Source of the DNA: Prunella strophiata
Taxonomy: Eukaryota > Chordata > Aves > Passeriformes > Prunellidae
DNA: 64,000 nucleotides
Direction of reading: 5' to 3'
Assembly (NCBI GenBank): GCA_036583965.1
Contig: JAZBQD010000001.1
Span: forward strand, 18,880,608 to 18,944,607
The notes beneath the pieces are model-generated. The model did not search any database. It saw only the letters and a list, made by a program, of their open reading frames with translations, and was not told the DNA's origin. Numbering within the stretch: the first letter of the stretch is position 1; each line of letters opens with the position of its first letter. Positions 35,501 to 47,200 of the stretch are shown here, piece after piece. The position numbers were made by a program, and so were the translations under genes.

Positions 35501-38234
35501 TCTGTCTCTTATTAATTCAGATAAATTCCATTAGCAAAGCAATGTCCATTTTTGTCCTTCTTGGTGCTTTTCCAACTTAGGCAAAAAATGTTCCCATGCA
35601 ACTGCACCATTTCAAGCTGATCTTTCATTTTAACATGAAGATAATGAAATGATTGATTGAAATTAAGGCAGAGAAATGAATGATTGATGACATTAGTCAC
35701 TCTGAATTTAGCTAAAGTATTTACAGCACAGCAAAACAGAAAATACCACAGCAAATCAAAACCTTGTGCTCCTTCTACAGAGATGAAAGAACTGCTGCAT
35801 ACCAAACTCAGGTTTTATGCTCATATTTTATGATCCCCTTGCTCTGAAAGATTGTTTTCAAAGATTAGTTTAATAATTCAAATCAATGTCATTTTTCTCA
35901 GTCTTTTCAGCTGAGCAGATCGAGATTTAAAAAAAAAACAAAACAAGAAGGGGAAACGAATCAGGGAATAATTTCAAGTTGCAGTGGAACTTTATAGAAT
36001 TTTAAAATCAGCCAAGAACCGAGTTACGAAATAAGGAAATGCCCTTTCTCCAAGGCCAAATTAATTGTGAATATCCTGAATGTGGCAAAATTCTGCCTCT
36101 GACAGGTGTCAAATTCCATGTCAGTCATCAGCACATTTCCCTGTGTCTGGAAAGGAGACACAGGAGGAGTTTGGAAGTTGGTAGAAGGAGGTGGAACAGA
36201 AATGGTAACACAGTTGGAAGGTTCTTCCTACACTTGATAAATGTTTAAAGATTCAGTGGTCTTGGACAGGGAGGCCAAATATCCTGACTCAGCAGCCTCA
36301 TGTTCTTCTGTGGCAAAGCCATGGGACATTCATGAATTTCAACTTCTGTAAAAAATTAACAAACCTTTTCTCTTTCTTCTCCTTCTTCTCCTTCTTCTCC
36401 TTCTTCTCCTTCTTCTCCTTCTTCTCCTTCTTCTCCTTCTTCTCCTTCTTCTCCTTCTTCTCCTTCTTCTCTTCCTTCTTATCTTCCTCTTCTCCTTGGC
36501 CTCCTCCTCCTTATTCTTGTTCTTGTTCTTCTTGTTCTTCTTCATGTTGTTCTTGTTGTTCTTCTTCCTGTTCTCCTTTTTCTCCTTCTCCCTCCCCCAC
36601 ATTTTGGGGTTTTTTTCCTACAAATAATGTAATTTACTTCCTGTTTTTGATTTTCCAACCTGGACGTGGCTGATCCCCAGGACAGGTCCTTCAGTGCATT
36701 TTCTACCCATAAAATGGTCTCATGTGCTTCACCATGGTAATTCCAGTTTTTTAAAAAGGAATTCATTTCCAATGTCAACTGTTCTTTAAAACAAATGAGC
36801 CAAGTGACCATTTATCCCTCCAAAACAGGAGGGCACAGTGTGGCCTGGTAATGATGTAAATTGAAAAATTAATTTACTTATTGAGAGCAGGGAAAACTTT
36901 CTGGTTTCATGTTTAATTTCTGTCAAGTGCAAATCCATATGCTTACAAATAGAAGCCACTACATAAAAAAAAAAAAAAAAAAAAGGTCATTATTCTTCTC
37001 TTTGTAGTCTTTTAGGAGAAACACCTCTGTCCATTTAAACAGTGCTAAATCTCAGGGAATCATCTTGATAAGATTTCTTGAGTTTGTTCATCTGTAATTC
37101 ATCTGTGTATTTATTATTCTCCTTACTAATAAAGCTGCTCCTTCTGATTGCTGCTCAGTCTTATTAGAAAAATCTGTTTTTAATCAGTATTATGATTTAA
37201 TTATGAATTATTAAGAAGAAGCCTCTTAGCTTGATTGCTGCAGAGAATATCTGAGTTAGAATCAGAGCACTGTGTGGGCTGAAACGGACCTGGAAGAGGA
37301 AATATTTTTCCTGAGCTGGAGGTAGAAAACTCTAATGGTGTGTCTGGGTAGCTGTGGGAATGAAAATGTCTCTCTTAAAACATTTCCAAAGGTCAGCTAC
37401 ACCTCCACACTAGGAACTAATTATATAATCCTGTGCTGGCATGGATATTTTGTGACAGAAGCCTTGAAGATAAATGATTATTTTCAGTTACAAAAGAGAA
37501 TTAATTTAATTTTTACCCTCTTCTGTTTTCTTCCCAGAGAAAATAAAATAATTTTTCTAAGGAGAACTATATAGCATCTAAAACTGTATGTTTTATTAAT
37601 AAATATTGCTCTGCAATATATATCTGTCCAAGGATGGAGCTCATTTGCAGCTTTAGAAAGCATTTATTAAAGAAAACATAAACTATTTTCTTCTTCAGGG
37701 TTTTATCCTCATGGAACTGGGAAAGGATTTGATATTAATAACCTGGTGTGAGACTCATCATTCATCAGTTTGGTGTTTTAAAGTACAGAATCTGTGGGGG
37801 CTTGAGACTGGAATATCACAGGAGGGTTTGTGCTGTGGGATAAATCCAGTATGGGATTTCTGGGCAGAACTAGGGCTGAGTTAAATGTAAAGGACTTTGC
37901 TTAACAGGAAAAAAGGGAAATCCTGGAGAACAGGGGTTTAGATCCTGTTGTGCATCCTATGCAAGGAATGATGGTGGTCACTGTGATCATAATAATAACT
38001 CTTGTCATTTTTAATATTTTAATATTGTCACTATTTAATATTATTATTGTTATTATTAATGTTAGAATTACTATTACTACTGCTCTTATTGCTAATAATA
38101 TTACTGCATGAGCTCTTTCCCTGCTGTGGGAGTGTTGCCCCATCCCTTGGTTCAGGGAGGGCTGGACAGGGTGGCATAATAATAACTCTTGTCATTTTTA
38201 ATATTTTATTAGTGTTACTACTTTTCATTATTAT

Positions 38235-38272
<38 letters not shown>

Positions 38273-41200
38273 TTATTAGTGTTATAATTGCTATTACTAT
38301 TGCTGTTATTACTAATAATATTATTACTGCACGAGCTCTTTCCCTGCTGTGGGAGCGTTGCCCCATCCCTTGGCTCAGGAAGGGCTGGGCAGGGTGGAGC
38401 AGCCAAATTCTGTTTTCCAGATCCCATTCCTGGCTGAAGGCATCCGGATCCATGGGGAGAAGGTGACAGAGGCCCTGAGGCCATTCCATGAGAGGATGGA
38501 GGCCTGTTTCAGGCAGCTGAAGGACAAGGTGGAAAAGCAGTACGGGGTCCGCGCCATCGTAAGTTCCCTCCCAGTTTCTCTTTCCCCCAATATCAGGAAT
38601 TCTCATGAATTATAGCAACTCTCTATTCCCATGTGATGATTCCATTGATTTAAAAGAGCAGTGTAGATGCAGAGTTCCTGGTTGTTCCCAGCCATCATCA
38701 AATTATGGAATACTGAGCAGATGAGAGACGTTGAGGAAGCTTCTCTCATTTGGTGCTTTCATTTCCAAGCACAGGAGCAATTTCTAAACTGCCCAAAGTC
38801 TGTTCCTTGAAAGTCAAGATAATCCTTCAATTCTGAAGGATTTGGGTTGCAAAAATGAGTTTAAAAATGGGCACTTAGCAGGGTTCTTCCAGAGCTGAAT
38901 GTCACCTTTCCCTAGGTGGAATTCCTTTAGGAAGGGAGGGCTGTGCTGCTCTATGGTAGCGTTGTACCTACACTGAATGTAGGCAGGCAAGAAAACCACA
39001 GCTTCTGGTTTAGAAGGACTGATATTTGTGCTTTTCTCATTCCAGCAACTTATTTCCAGTTGCTGCTTCATCCTTAAGGGAAAGCCAAGAATTTAATGGT
39101 ATTTCCAGTGGAGGTTTGCTCTGCTTTTCAGAGTTGAGTGCGAAGGTCAGAACAAACAAAGCAAACAGCTTTTTAATTCAGGATAGAATTGATAATTCAG
39201 CCAAAAATACATGGATTGGGTGCTATTATGAGATCATATTTTCCTTGGAGAAAAGGAGGCTCAGGGAGGACCTTGTGGCTCTGCACAAGTCCCTGCCAGG
39301 AGGGGACAGCCAGGGGGGGTAACAGGGAACAGGGACAGGAGCAGAGGGAACGGCCTCAGGCTGGGCCAGGGCAGGCTCAGGGTGGGCACAGCAGGAATTT
39401 CCCCATGGAAAAGGTGCTCAGGCCTTGGCAGGGGCTGCCCAGGGAGGTGCCCAGAGTGTCCATCCCTGCAGGTGTCCAAGGAATGAGTGGATTTGGATTT
39501 GTGCTCTGGGCTGAGGACAAGGTGAGAACTGGGCAGAGCTCAGACTCCATCTCACAAGACTTTTCCACCCAAAATAATTCTGGGATTCTGTCTGTAGCAA
39601 TGACATCTTTTTTTTTTTAATGGGGACACTGAGATACTACAGGGAACATTCCAGCCTTTGTTGTATCCTTTAACTCATGTTCTGTTTGTGGTCCTTCAGA
39701 TCCCATCTTATGAATTTATATATTCAGGAAAAAGTTCAAACAGTAATTTATTCTCAGGGAGAACAGAAGTAATTAACATTAATGACACCTGCATGTCAGT
39801 CACTTCAGTAATATCCATTTACATCATCAAGGAGATGACTGGAAAGTGGTGTTATCTCTCTAATTTCATTCTACCCACCAGTAAGAATTTTCAGGATTGA
39901 TGGAGTTTTATCTCTTCTGTCTTCCTTGTACAAGGCCAATTTACCAGTAGTTGACAGGGTGGAAAATATACCTGTAATTAAACAGCATGAGATTCTTATT
40001 TGTTGACTGCAAGAGTTCAATTATTTTATGCATATATCAGTTATTAATGACTAACAAAGCTTGGAGAAATATTCAGAACTCTGAAATTGTCTGAAACAAA
40101 ACCAAAACTTTCATATATTTTCTTCTTAACCTGGTGTCACTCTGTAAATTGGATCTGCTGATATTTTTGACATAAAGTTTCCCTTTGTGGGTTTTTACTT
40201 TGGGATTTTGGGGTTTTCATGAAGTCCATTTCATTGAAATATATTGACAGGGCAGTCACAACGATGGCAGAGATGGATTAAAAAGTTACATGTAAAAAAA
40301 TTGTTTTTTAAAGGCAAGATGCAAAAAAGGATGGAAATACCAATGGGATAAAGGAATTCTTGGAGTATGCTTAAAATTATAGATGTGCCTGTGAGGACTT
40401 AAATATTTTTTTCTAGTCCTTTGGGTGGATTTCCTTTAGAACCTCTTGCTTTGTTGGTAACATGAGGTGTTGGTTGTTATTAATTTATTAATGCTACTAA
40501 ACTCTACCTGGAAGAAAATGCACAGAACCTTCCCCCATTGCCTTTGGCACATTGTCCTGGTTTTGAAAGACAGGTATCTGCCAGCAAAAGCTGGAATCTC
40601 CCTTTGAACAGAGAATGTAAACCTCCTCCCTCAGATTATTATAATTTTGCAATTAGGGGCTTTCAGGCAAAGGTTTGGGAATAGGAATAACAGTTCTTTA
40701 GTAGGAATATTAAAAATACAAATGTAATAGCACAGAAAGACAAACAAAAATCCTAGAAAACCCTGACAGAGTCAGGGATGTGACCTGACACCCTGTTGGT
40801 CAGGGTGTTAAAAGCAGTCCAGATGAATCCTCCTGGAGTAACAGATGCAGTTCTGTGGAGTAGAGATGGTCCTGTAGAAAGTCCAGTGCTGGTGAGATGG
40901 GTCCAGTCTTCCTTTGGGAATGCAGTGGAAACCAGGATACCCTGGTGCTGCCAGGTCCCCTTTTTATCTGGGTGGGAATGCTGGGTGCTCCCCTCACTGG
41001 GTGGAGCATCTCACAGTGGGATGATGCAGTGTGTCATGGCATTGGGGAGCCTCAGTGGCCACCAGCAGGGAGCACCAGCCCCAAAACTCATGTTTGGCCA
41101 CCTCTTCTGTTTTGGTCCAGTATCCATCAATACCCAGCAATCAGTTCCTCAGCAACCCACCGGGGAAAAATTCCACAAACACAAACAAATCCAGCCCCAG

Positions 41201-44200
41201 CACACGTGGATGTAGTTTATTTTGGGGTCAGGCAGTAACTTGTGTGCTCCTTGTGCAGCTGCCGGGGCTGGAGGAGCGGCGGGGCAGCCGGCCGCGCTCC
41301 ATGGTGCGCTCCTTCACCATGCCCTCGTCATCGCGGCCCCTCTCCGTGGCCTCCGTGTCCTCCCTGTCCTCAGACAGCACGCCCTCGCGGCCCGGCTCCG
41401 ATGGGTGAGTGGGGAACGCCGGCCTGGGGGTGCCCCTGCAGCTCCCTGGGGTGGGTGAGGACAATCCAGCCATTCAGGGATTGTTCCTGAAGCTCCCTGG
41501 GGTGGGTGAGTGGGGGATCCTCAGCCTGGGATTGTCCCTGAAGCTCCCTGGGGTGGGTGAGTGAGGAATCTCCAGCCAGGGGTTGCTCCTGAAGCTCCCT
41601 GGGGTGGGTGAGGACAATCCAACCATTCAGGGATTGTTCCTGAAGCTCCCTGGGGTGGGTGAGGACAATCCAACCATTCAGGGGGTGCCCCTGAAGCTCC
41701 CTGGGGTGGGTGAGTGGGGAACACCAGCCTGGGAGTGCCCCTGCAGCTCCCTGGGGTGGGTGAGGACAATCCAGCCATCCAGGGATTGTCCTGAAGCTCC
41801 CTGGGGTGGGTGAGGACAATCCAACCATTCAGGGGGTGCCCCTGAAGCTCCCTGGGGTGGGTGAGGACAATCCAGCCATCCAGGGATTGTCCTGAAGCTC
41901 CCTGGGGTGGGTGAGTGAGGAATCTCCAGCCAGGGATTGTCCCTGAAGCTCCCTGGGGTGGGTGAGGACAATCCAGCCATTCAGGGATTGTCCCTGAAGC
42001 TCCCTGGGGTGGGTGAGTGGGGGATCTCCAGCCAGGGATTGTCCTGAAGCTCCCTGGGGTGGGTGAGTGGGGGATCCTCAGCCTGGGATTGTCCCTGAAG
42101 CTCCCTGGGGTGGGTGAGTGAGGAATCTCCAGCCAGGGGTTGCTCCTGAAGCTCCCTGGGGTGGTGAGGACAATCCAACCATTCAGGGATTGTTCCTGAA
42201 GCTCCCTGGGGTGGGTGAGGACAATCCAACCATTCAGGGGGTGCCCCTGAAGCTCCCTGGGGTGGGTGAGTGGGGAACACCAGCCTGGGAGTGCCCCTGC
42301 AGCTCCCTGGGGTGGGTGAGGACAATCCAACCATTCAGGGATTGTCCCTGCAGCTCCCTGGGGTCGGGGAGAGGACAATCCAGCCATCCAGGGATTGTCC
42401 CTGAAGCTCCCTGGGGTGGGTGAGTGAGGAATCTCCAGCCAGGGATTGCCCCTGAAGCTCCCTGCGGTGGGTGAGGACAATCCAGCCATTCAGGGATTGT
42501 CCCTGAAGCTCCCTGGGGTGGCTGAATGAGGAATCCCCAGCCTGGGATTGTCCCTGAAGCTCCTTGGGGTGGGTGAGGACAATCCAACCATTCAGGGGGT
42601 GCCCCTGAAGCTCCCTGGGGTGGGTGAGGACAATCCAACCATTCAGGGGGTGCCCCTGAAGCTCCCTGGGGTGGGTGAGGACAATCCAGCCATTCAGGGA
42701 TTGTTCCTGAAGCTCCCTGGGGTGGGTGAGGACAATCCAACCATTCAGGGGGTGCCCCTGAAGCTCCCTGGGGTGGGTGAGTGGGGAACACCAGCCTGGG
42801 AGTGCCCCTGGGGTGGGTGAGTGGGGGATCCTCAGCTTGGGATTGTCTCTGAAGCTCCCTGGGGTGGGTGAGTGAGGAATCTCCAGCCAGGGATTGTCCC
42901 TGAAGCTCCCTGGGGTGGGTGAGGACAATCCAGCCATCCAGGGATTGTCCCTGAAGCTCCCTGGGGTGGGTGAGTGAGGAATCTCCAGCCAGGGGTTGCT
43001 CCTGAAGCTCCCTGGGGTTTGAGGGTGGTCGGCGTTCCCAGATCTCAGAGCTGGAAAGAGCTGGGAGTGCTGGGGGTGTTCAGTTGGAGAAGGGAAGATT
43101 CCAGGGAGAGCTCAGAGCCTCTTCCAGCAGCTGAAGGGGCTCCAGGAGAGCTGGAGAGTGTCACAGTTGAGATGGAGGCAATACAAAGCAACACACTTCA
43201 TTCTCAGAAGGCTTCGAACTGTTTTTATTGTACCATGCATGCTTTTTATACATTCTTACAAAATTCCTAAGTTTACACTTTACTCATTGGTCAGAAAAAT
43301 GGAATTATTGGAATAGGCAGTTGCAGGTTTCTCTTATTCTTTTTTCTTTGGTTTCTATGTCAATGACCTTGGTAGGAAATTCTTTCAGGGGTAAACATGG
43401 ATCAAACTTGTGTCTCACAAAGTCACTGTAAAACCTCTTCCACAGGAGAGGGACGTGGGACAAGGATGGAGGGACAGGACACAGGGAATGGCTTCCACTG
43501 CCAGAGGGCAGGGATGGATGGGAATTGGGAATTGGGAATTGTTCCCTGGGAGGGTGGGGAGGGCTGGGATGGAATTGCCAGAGCAGCTGTGGCTGCCCCT
43601 GGATCCCTGGCAGTGCCCAAGGCCAGGCTGGACACTGGGGCTGGGAGCACCTGGGACAGTGGAAGGGGTCCCTGCCCTGGAACTGGATGAGTTTTCAGGT
43701 CCCTTCCATCCCAAACCATTCCATGATTTTTTTAAGTGACAGCCTAACATTGGCAAAAAAACCCCAACCTACAGAGACATTTCTCTCAAGGTCTCTTCTC
43801 TAACCTAGATAAATACAATGCTCTTTTTTGCCCTCTAAGCATTCAAACAACACCCAAAAACCCCAAAGAGGAGATCAGTTCCCCCTTTTTAGAGTATCAC
43901 AGGTGTGTGAGGGATGCTCTGCAGGCTGTGTGTGCAGCCAGCCCTGCCCAGGAGCTCAGGGCAGGATTACCTGACTGCTCAATCACTGCTGCTCACTCTG
44001 GCTGCCGGAGGAAAAGCTGCTTATGGCAAGATTGTACTTCAAGACTTATCAAGATATTTCACATGAGAACTGGGAATTCTGTTGATAAGCCCTGTCTCAC
44101 AGTCACATCCCTCAAAGAACAAAATAATCTGTTTGCTGTCTGGGCTTTCCATGCAGCCTCAGAAGTCCCTTCTCTCTCTTCCTCCCCTCAGGCACCCCTG

Positions 44201-47200
44201 TAATCCAGAAATGCAATATTTGACCAAGGCAGCAGTTTTTTTAAAGCCTTCTGAAGGGCTGCTGATTTATGGGGATGTGCTGGAAACTCCTGTGCACCTT
44301 CAGAGGGGAGCTAATACCTGGCTAGAGATTAAAGGCATCCAGTAAAATGAAATCCAGCACCTAAGGACCAGCAGGATGCTTGCCTTGATTACAAAGAGTT
44401 TATTTAGTCTTTGGGAGGAGCTGTGAACAGGGCACAGCTCAGCTCTCATTCCACTGCCCTCTGGAATGCTTTCACACATTGGTGTGAATGTAGGACAGCA
44501 GAAATCCTGAGTTTTGATTTTGACTAATTCTGAGAAAAGTTGTCTTGTTGGAACTTGGGCAGAACAACCATCCCAAGTAAGTGAGCAACTTTGTTTTATC
44601 TCAGAAGAAAAATATAGATTCTTTCCTTGCCTCTTTCTGGTTTTCCCTTCAAAATCTTTAAATGTATTTTACTTTGTCCTTGGGTTCAGCTCTCAGCTGT
44701 GTCGTGGCAGGTGTCACGTGGCAGTTTGTGAGGCTCTGAGTCTCCTCAGGGTGTATTTTCACAAAGATCCCACAAAGATCTCAGTGCAGCTCAGCTCCTG
44801 CTCTGAGCCCAGGGCAATACAGGAAGATAGAATGAACAACTCTTGCCACTGAGAAGACCTGAAAATACCCCTCATTTGTTTGATCAGTGGAGGAGGAGAG
44901 GAAAAATCATCAAATACAAATAATATAATGAAAGACCTCAAAGATTCAGGTGGCTGTAAAGTCATGTGGGTGGTTTGGCACTGCTCACCTGGCAGAAGTT
45001 TCCTCCTGTTCCTGCTGTAGTTGGTGGGGTTTGTGGTCAGTTCTCCTCTTGTCTTTCCATGTCTCTTTATAAATGAAATTCGAGAATAGAGATGAAGCTA
45101 AAAAACAATTAAACATGCAGCTAAAGGAGTGTGTTATCCAAGTCACCCAGTTTCTATTTAATGGCATTTCCAGCTCCTGCTCTGGAGCTTTTGAACAGCA
45201 AAGGCTCAAAGCAGACTTTGACACAGGACGTGTTTTACAACTCCCAACTCTATGTATAAATAAAACTGACTTCAGAAAAGGGCCTTGGGTTTATTCCCTG
45301 CTTAAGATGGGACTTGGAAATACAAATGTGAGCACTTGCACTCAGTGGTTGGAGGCAGGAGAATCCTGGGGTCCAGTGAGATTTCTCAGCTCTTGGCAGT
45401 CCCAAAGTGCTTCCAGTTGGAGCACAGTGTGCTGACCCATTTTAGCACAGATACATTAATAATCCAGATAATTAATAGTCTTCATACAGTGCTTGGAAGG
45501 GAAGCAATTAATCATTGTCTGAAGGATGGAAGTTCCTCTTGTGAGTTTGCAGTTGGCCTCAGAGGTGCTGGCACCACCCAGTCCAAAATACACAACTCAG
45601 GTTCCTAAAAAGTCCTGGTGTTGGGAGAGCTGGGCTCTGCTCTGGGCTCTGTCACTGAAGTTCTTTGTGACCCTGGGCAAATTGTTGCCTTCCCTTTTTC
45701 TTTTCTGTCAAATGGGATGAATAAATTTGTGGGTTTGTTCCCAGCCCATGGGATTCAGGATTTGGGAAATGGTTCAGGGGCTGCTGTTGCAGGTGCTGCT
45801 TTGAGCATCTTCCCATCAATGGAGCTGATGTAGAATGGAAACTGCCGCAAAAAATAGCAGTAATTTGGGATATTGCTGCTGAGTATTGCTGCTAATGGTG
45901 GGGATTAGGATAATGTCAGTGCAAATTGTCTGAAATATGAATACTCTGGAATTTCCCAGCAAAGACTGTGGCCTGTACCTGCATGCAACCCATGGCATGG
46001 GAAATTCTTTTCCAGGGCTAAAAATTGGGAATAAAATAGGAAGTTTTGGGTTGGTTTTGGTTTTGTAATGTGGTGTTTTGAGACAGTCTTAAAATCTGCC
46101 AGCTTGATTTTGTCTAGGTGTGATCTTAGTGGGTTTTTTTTCATTTATAATATAAACTAAATCGTAAAATACTTTGTCTAACCAAGAGTGCTCCATCCCT
46201 GTCCAAGGCTGGAGCACCCTGGGGTCGTGGGAAGTGTCCTTGTCCATGGCAGGGGGTGGGACTGGAGTTTCCAGGTGCCACAGCACAGAGAGTGGCAGTG
46301 CTAAACGAGAAACCCATTTTTCATGTGAAATTCAGGAGTTTGTGCAGCCAGAAACCAATAAATTTACTGCAGAGCAGGGAAATGTGCAGCTCTGCTTCTC
46401 CAGCAGTCCTGCAGTAATTTTTATTATGAGACAATTATGATTGTGTGACCTTCTGCCCCCTCCTTCTCCCTCTAATGAGTTTTCCTGGATTAGCAAAGCC
46501 TCATTAACTCGAGCGAGACTTTGGGAAATACGTAAATAAAAATTAGTTGTTTTGAAAGCAGCTTTTTATTGATCTGAGCAACAATATTTTTCCTTAGGTT
46601 CGTGCTGGAGCCCCTCCTGCCAAAAAAGATGCATTCTAGGTCGCAAGATAAATTGGACAAGGATGACCTAGATAAAGATAAAAAGGAAAAGAAGAAGGAG
46701 AAGAGGAACAGCAAGCATCAAGAGATATTTGATAAAGAATTTAAATCTACTGATATTTCTCTGCAGCAGGCTGAAGCAGTGATCCTTTCAGAAACGGTAA
46801 CTTTATTAGCAAGGAAAATTTATCTAATTCTGAGCCGTGTTCTCTCCCTTTTGAAATCAAAATGTTGATTTTTACCGTTTAGTTCCTTTGTAGGCCAGAA
46901 ATAACTCTGAGGGGTTATACCACAGTGTTAATATACATGCTAATGAATCAAAACTACGGATTTGATTTACAGTGGGGAAAAGATCCTCTGAAAATCTTCA
47001 CCCAAAGCTCTGGGTGGCTGTTTGATAAAGGAGCAGATGGCATGGCATAGCTGAAATAAACACTGCCATCCCAGCAGCCTTTGGACCTGCTGGTTCCCAG
47101 TAGATTGGGATGGATTTGCCCACATTTCACTGCAGGACAGTGTTTGGTGGGACATTCCAAGGTCATTCCTTGGGTGGCTGCCTGTCCTTGAAGGGCTGTT

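Larger units (their letters stand above)
34071..38420. other. Intron 13
   Basis: It holds poly-T (about 34301-34319), a pyrimidine-only microsatellite (36364-36600), poly-A (36965-36984) and a duplicated block with AT-rich trinucleotides reaching the acceptor (37985-38400). The stretches 34330-36350 and 37000-37980 are AT-rich and unique. A short frame at 36039-36248 shows one C2H2-like pattern but is not convincing. Confidence 0.9.
38559..41258. other. Intron 14
   Basis: It contains a CR1 copy (39246-39592), unique AT-rich sequence (39600-40540) and a probable LTR (40553-41202) that ends about 56 bp before exon w15. Confidence 0.88.
41405..46597. other. Intron 15
   Basis: It holds the donor-derived minisatellite (41405-43017), a CR1 copy split by an LTR (about 43050-43735) and a short CR1 piece (46188-46275). 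The part from 43740 to 46180 looks unique, with no recognised repeat or gene. Confidence 0.9.

Noticed and set aside
36039..36248. Short frame with a CxxxxC...HxxHxH pattern like a C2H2 zinc finger
   Set aside because: Only one imperfect finger is present, without the usual linker or tandem fingers. Chance similarity is more likely than a zinc-finger remnant.
36339..36602. Arg-rich and Phe/Ser-rich frames
   Set aside because: These are translations of the polypyrimidine microsatellite on either strand.
41370..42937. Frames of up to 322 codons on the - strand
   Set aside because: They lie over the 50-bp minisatellite, whose unit length and lack of stops give periodic peptides. No start context or homology supports a gene.
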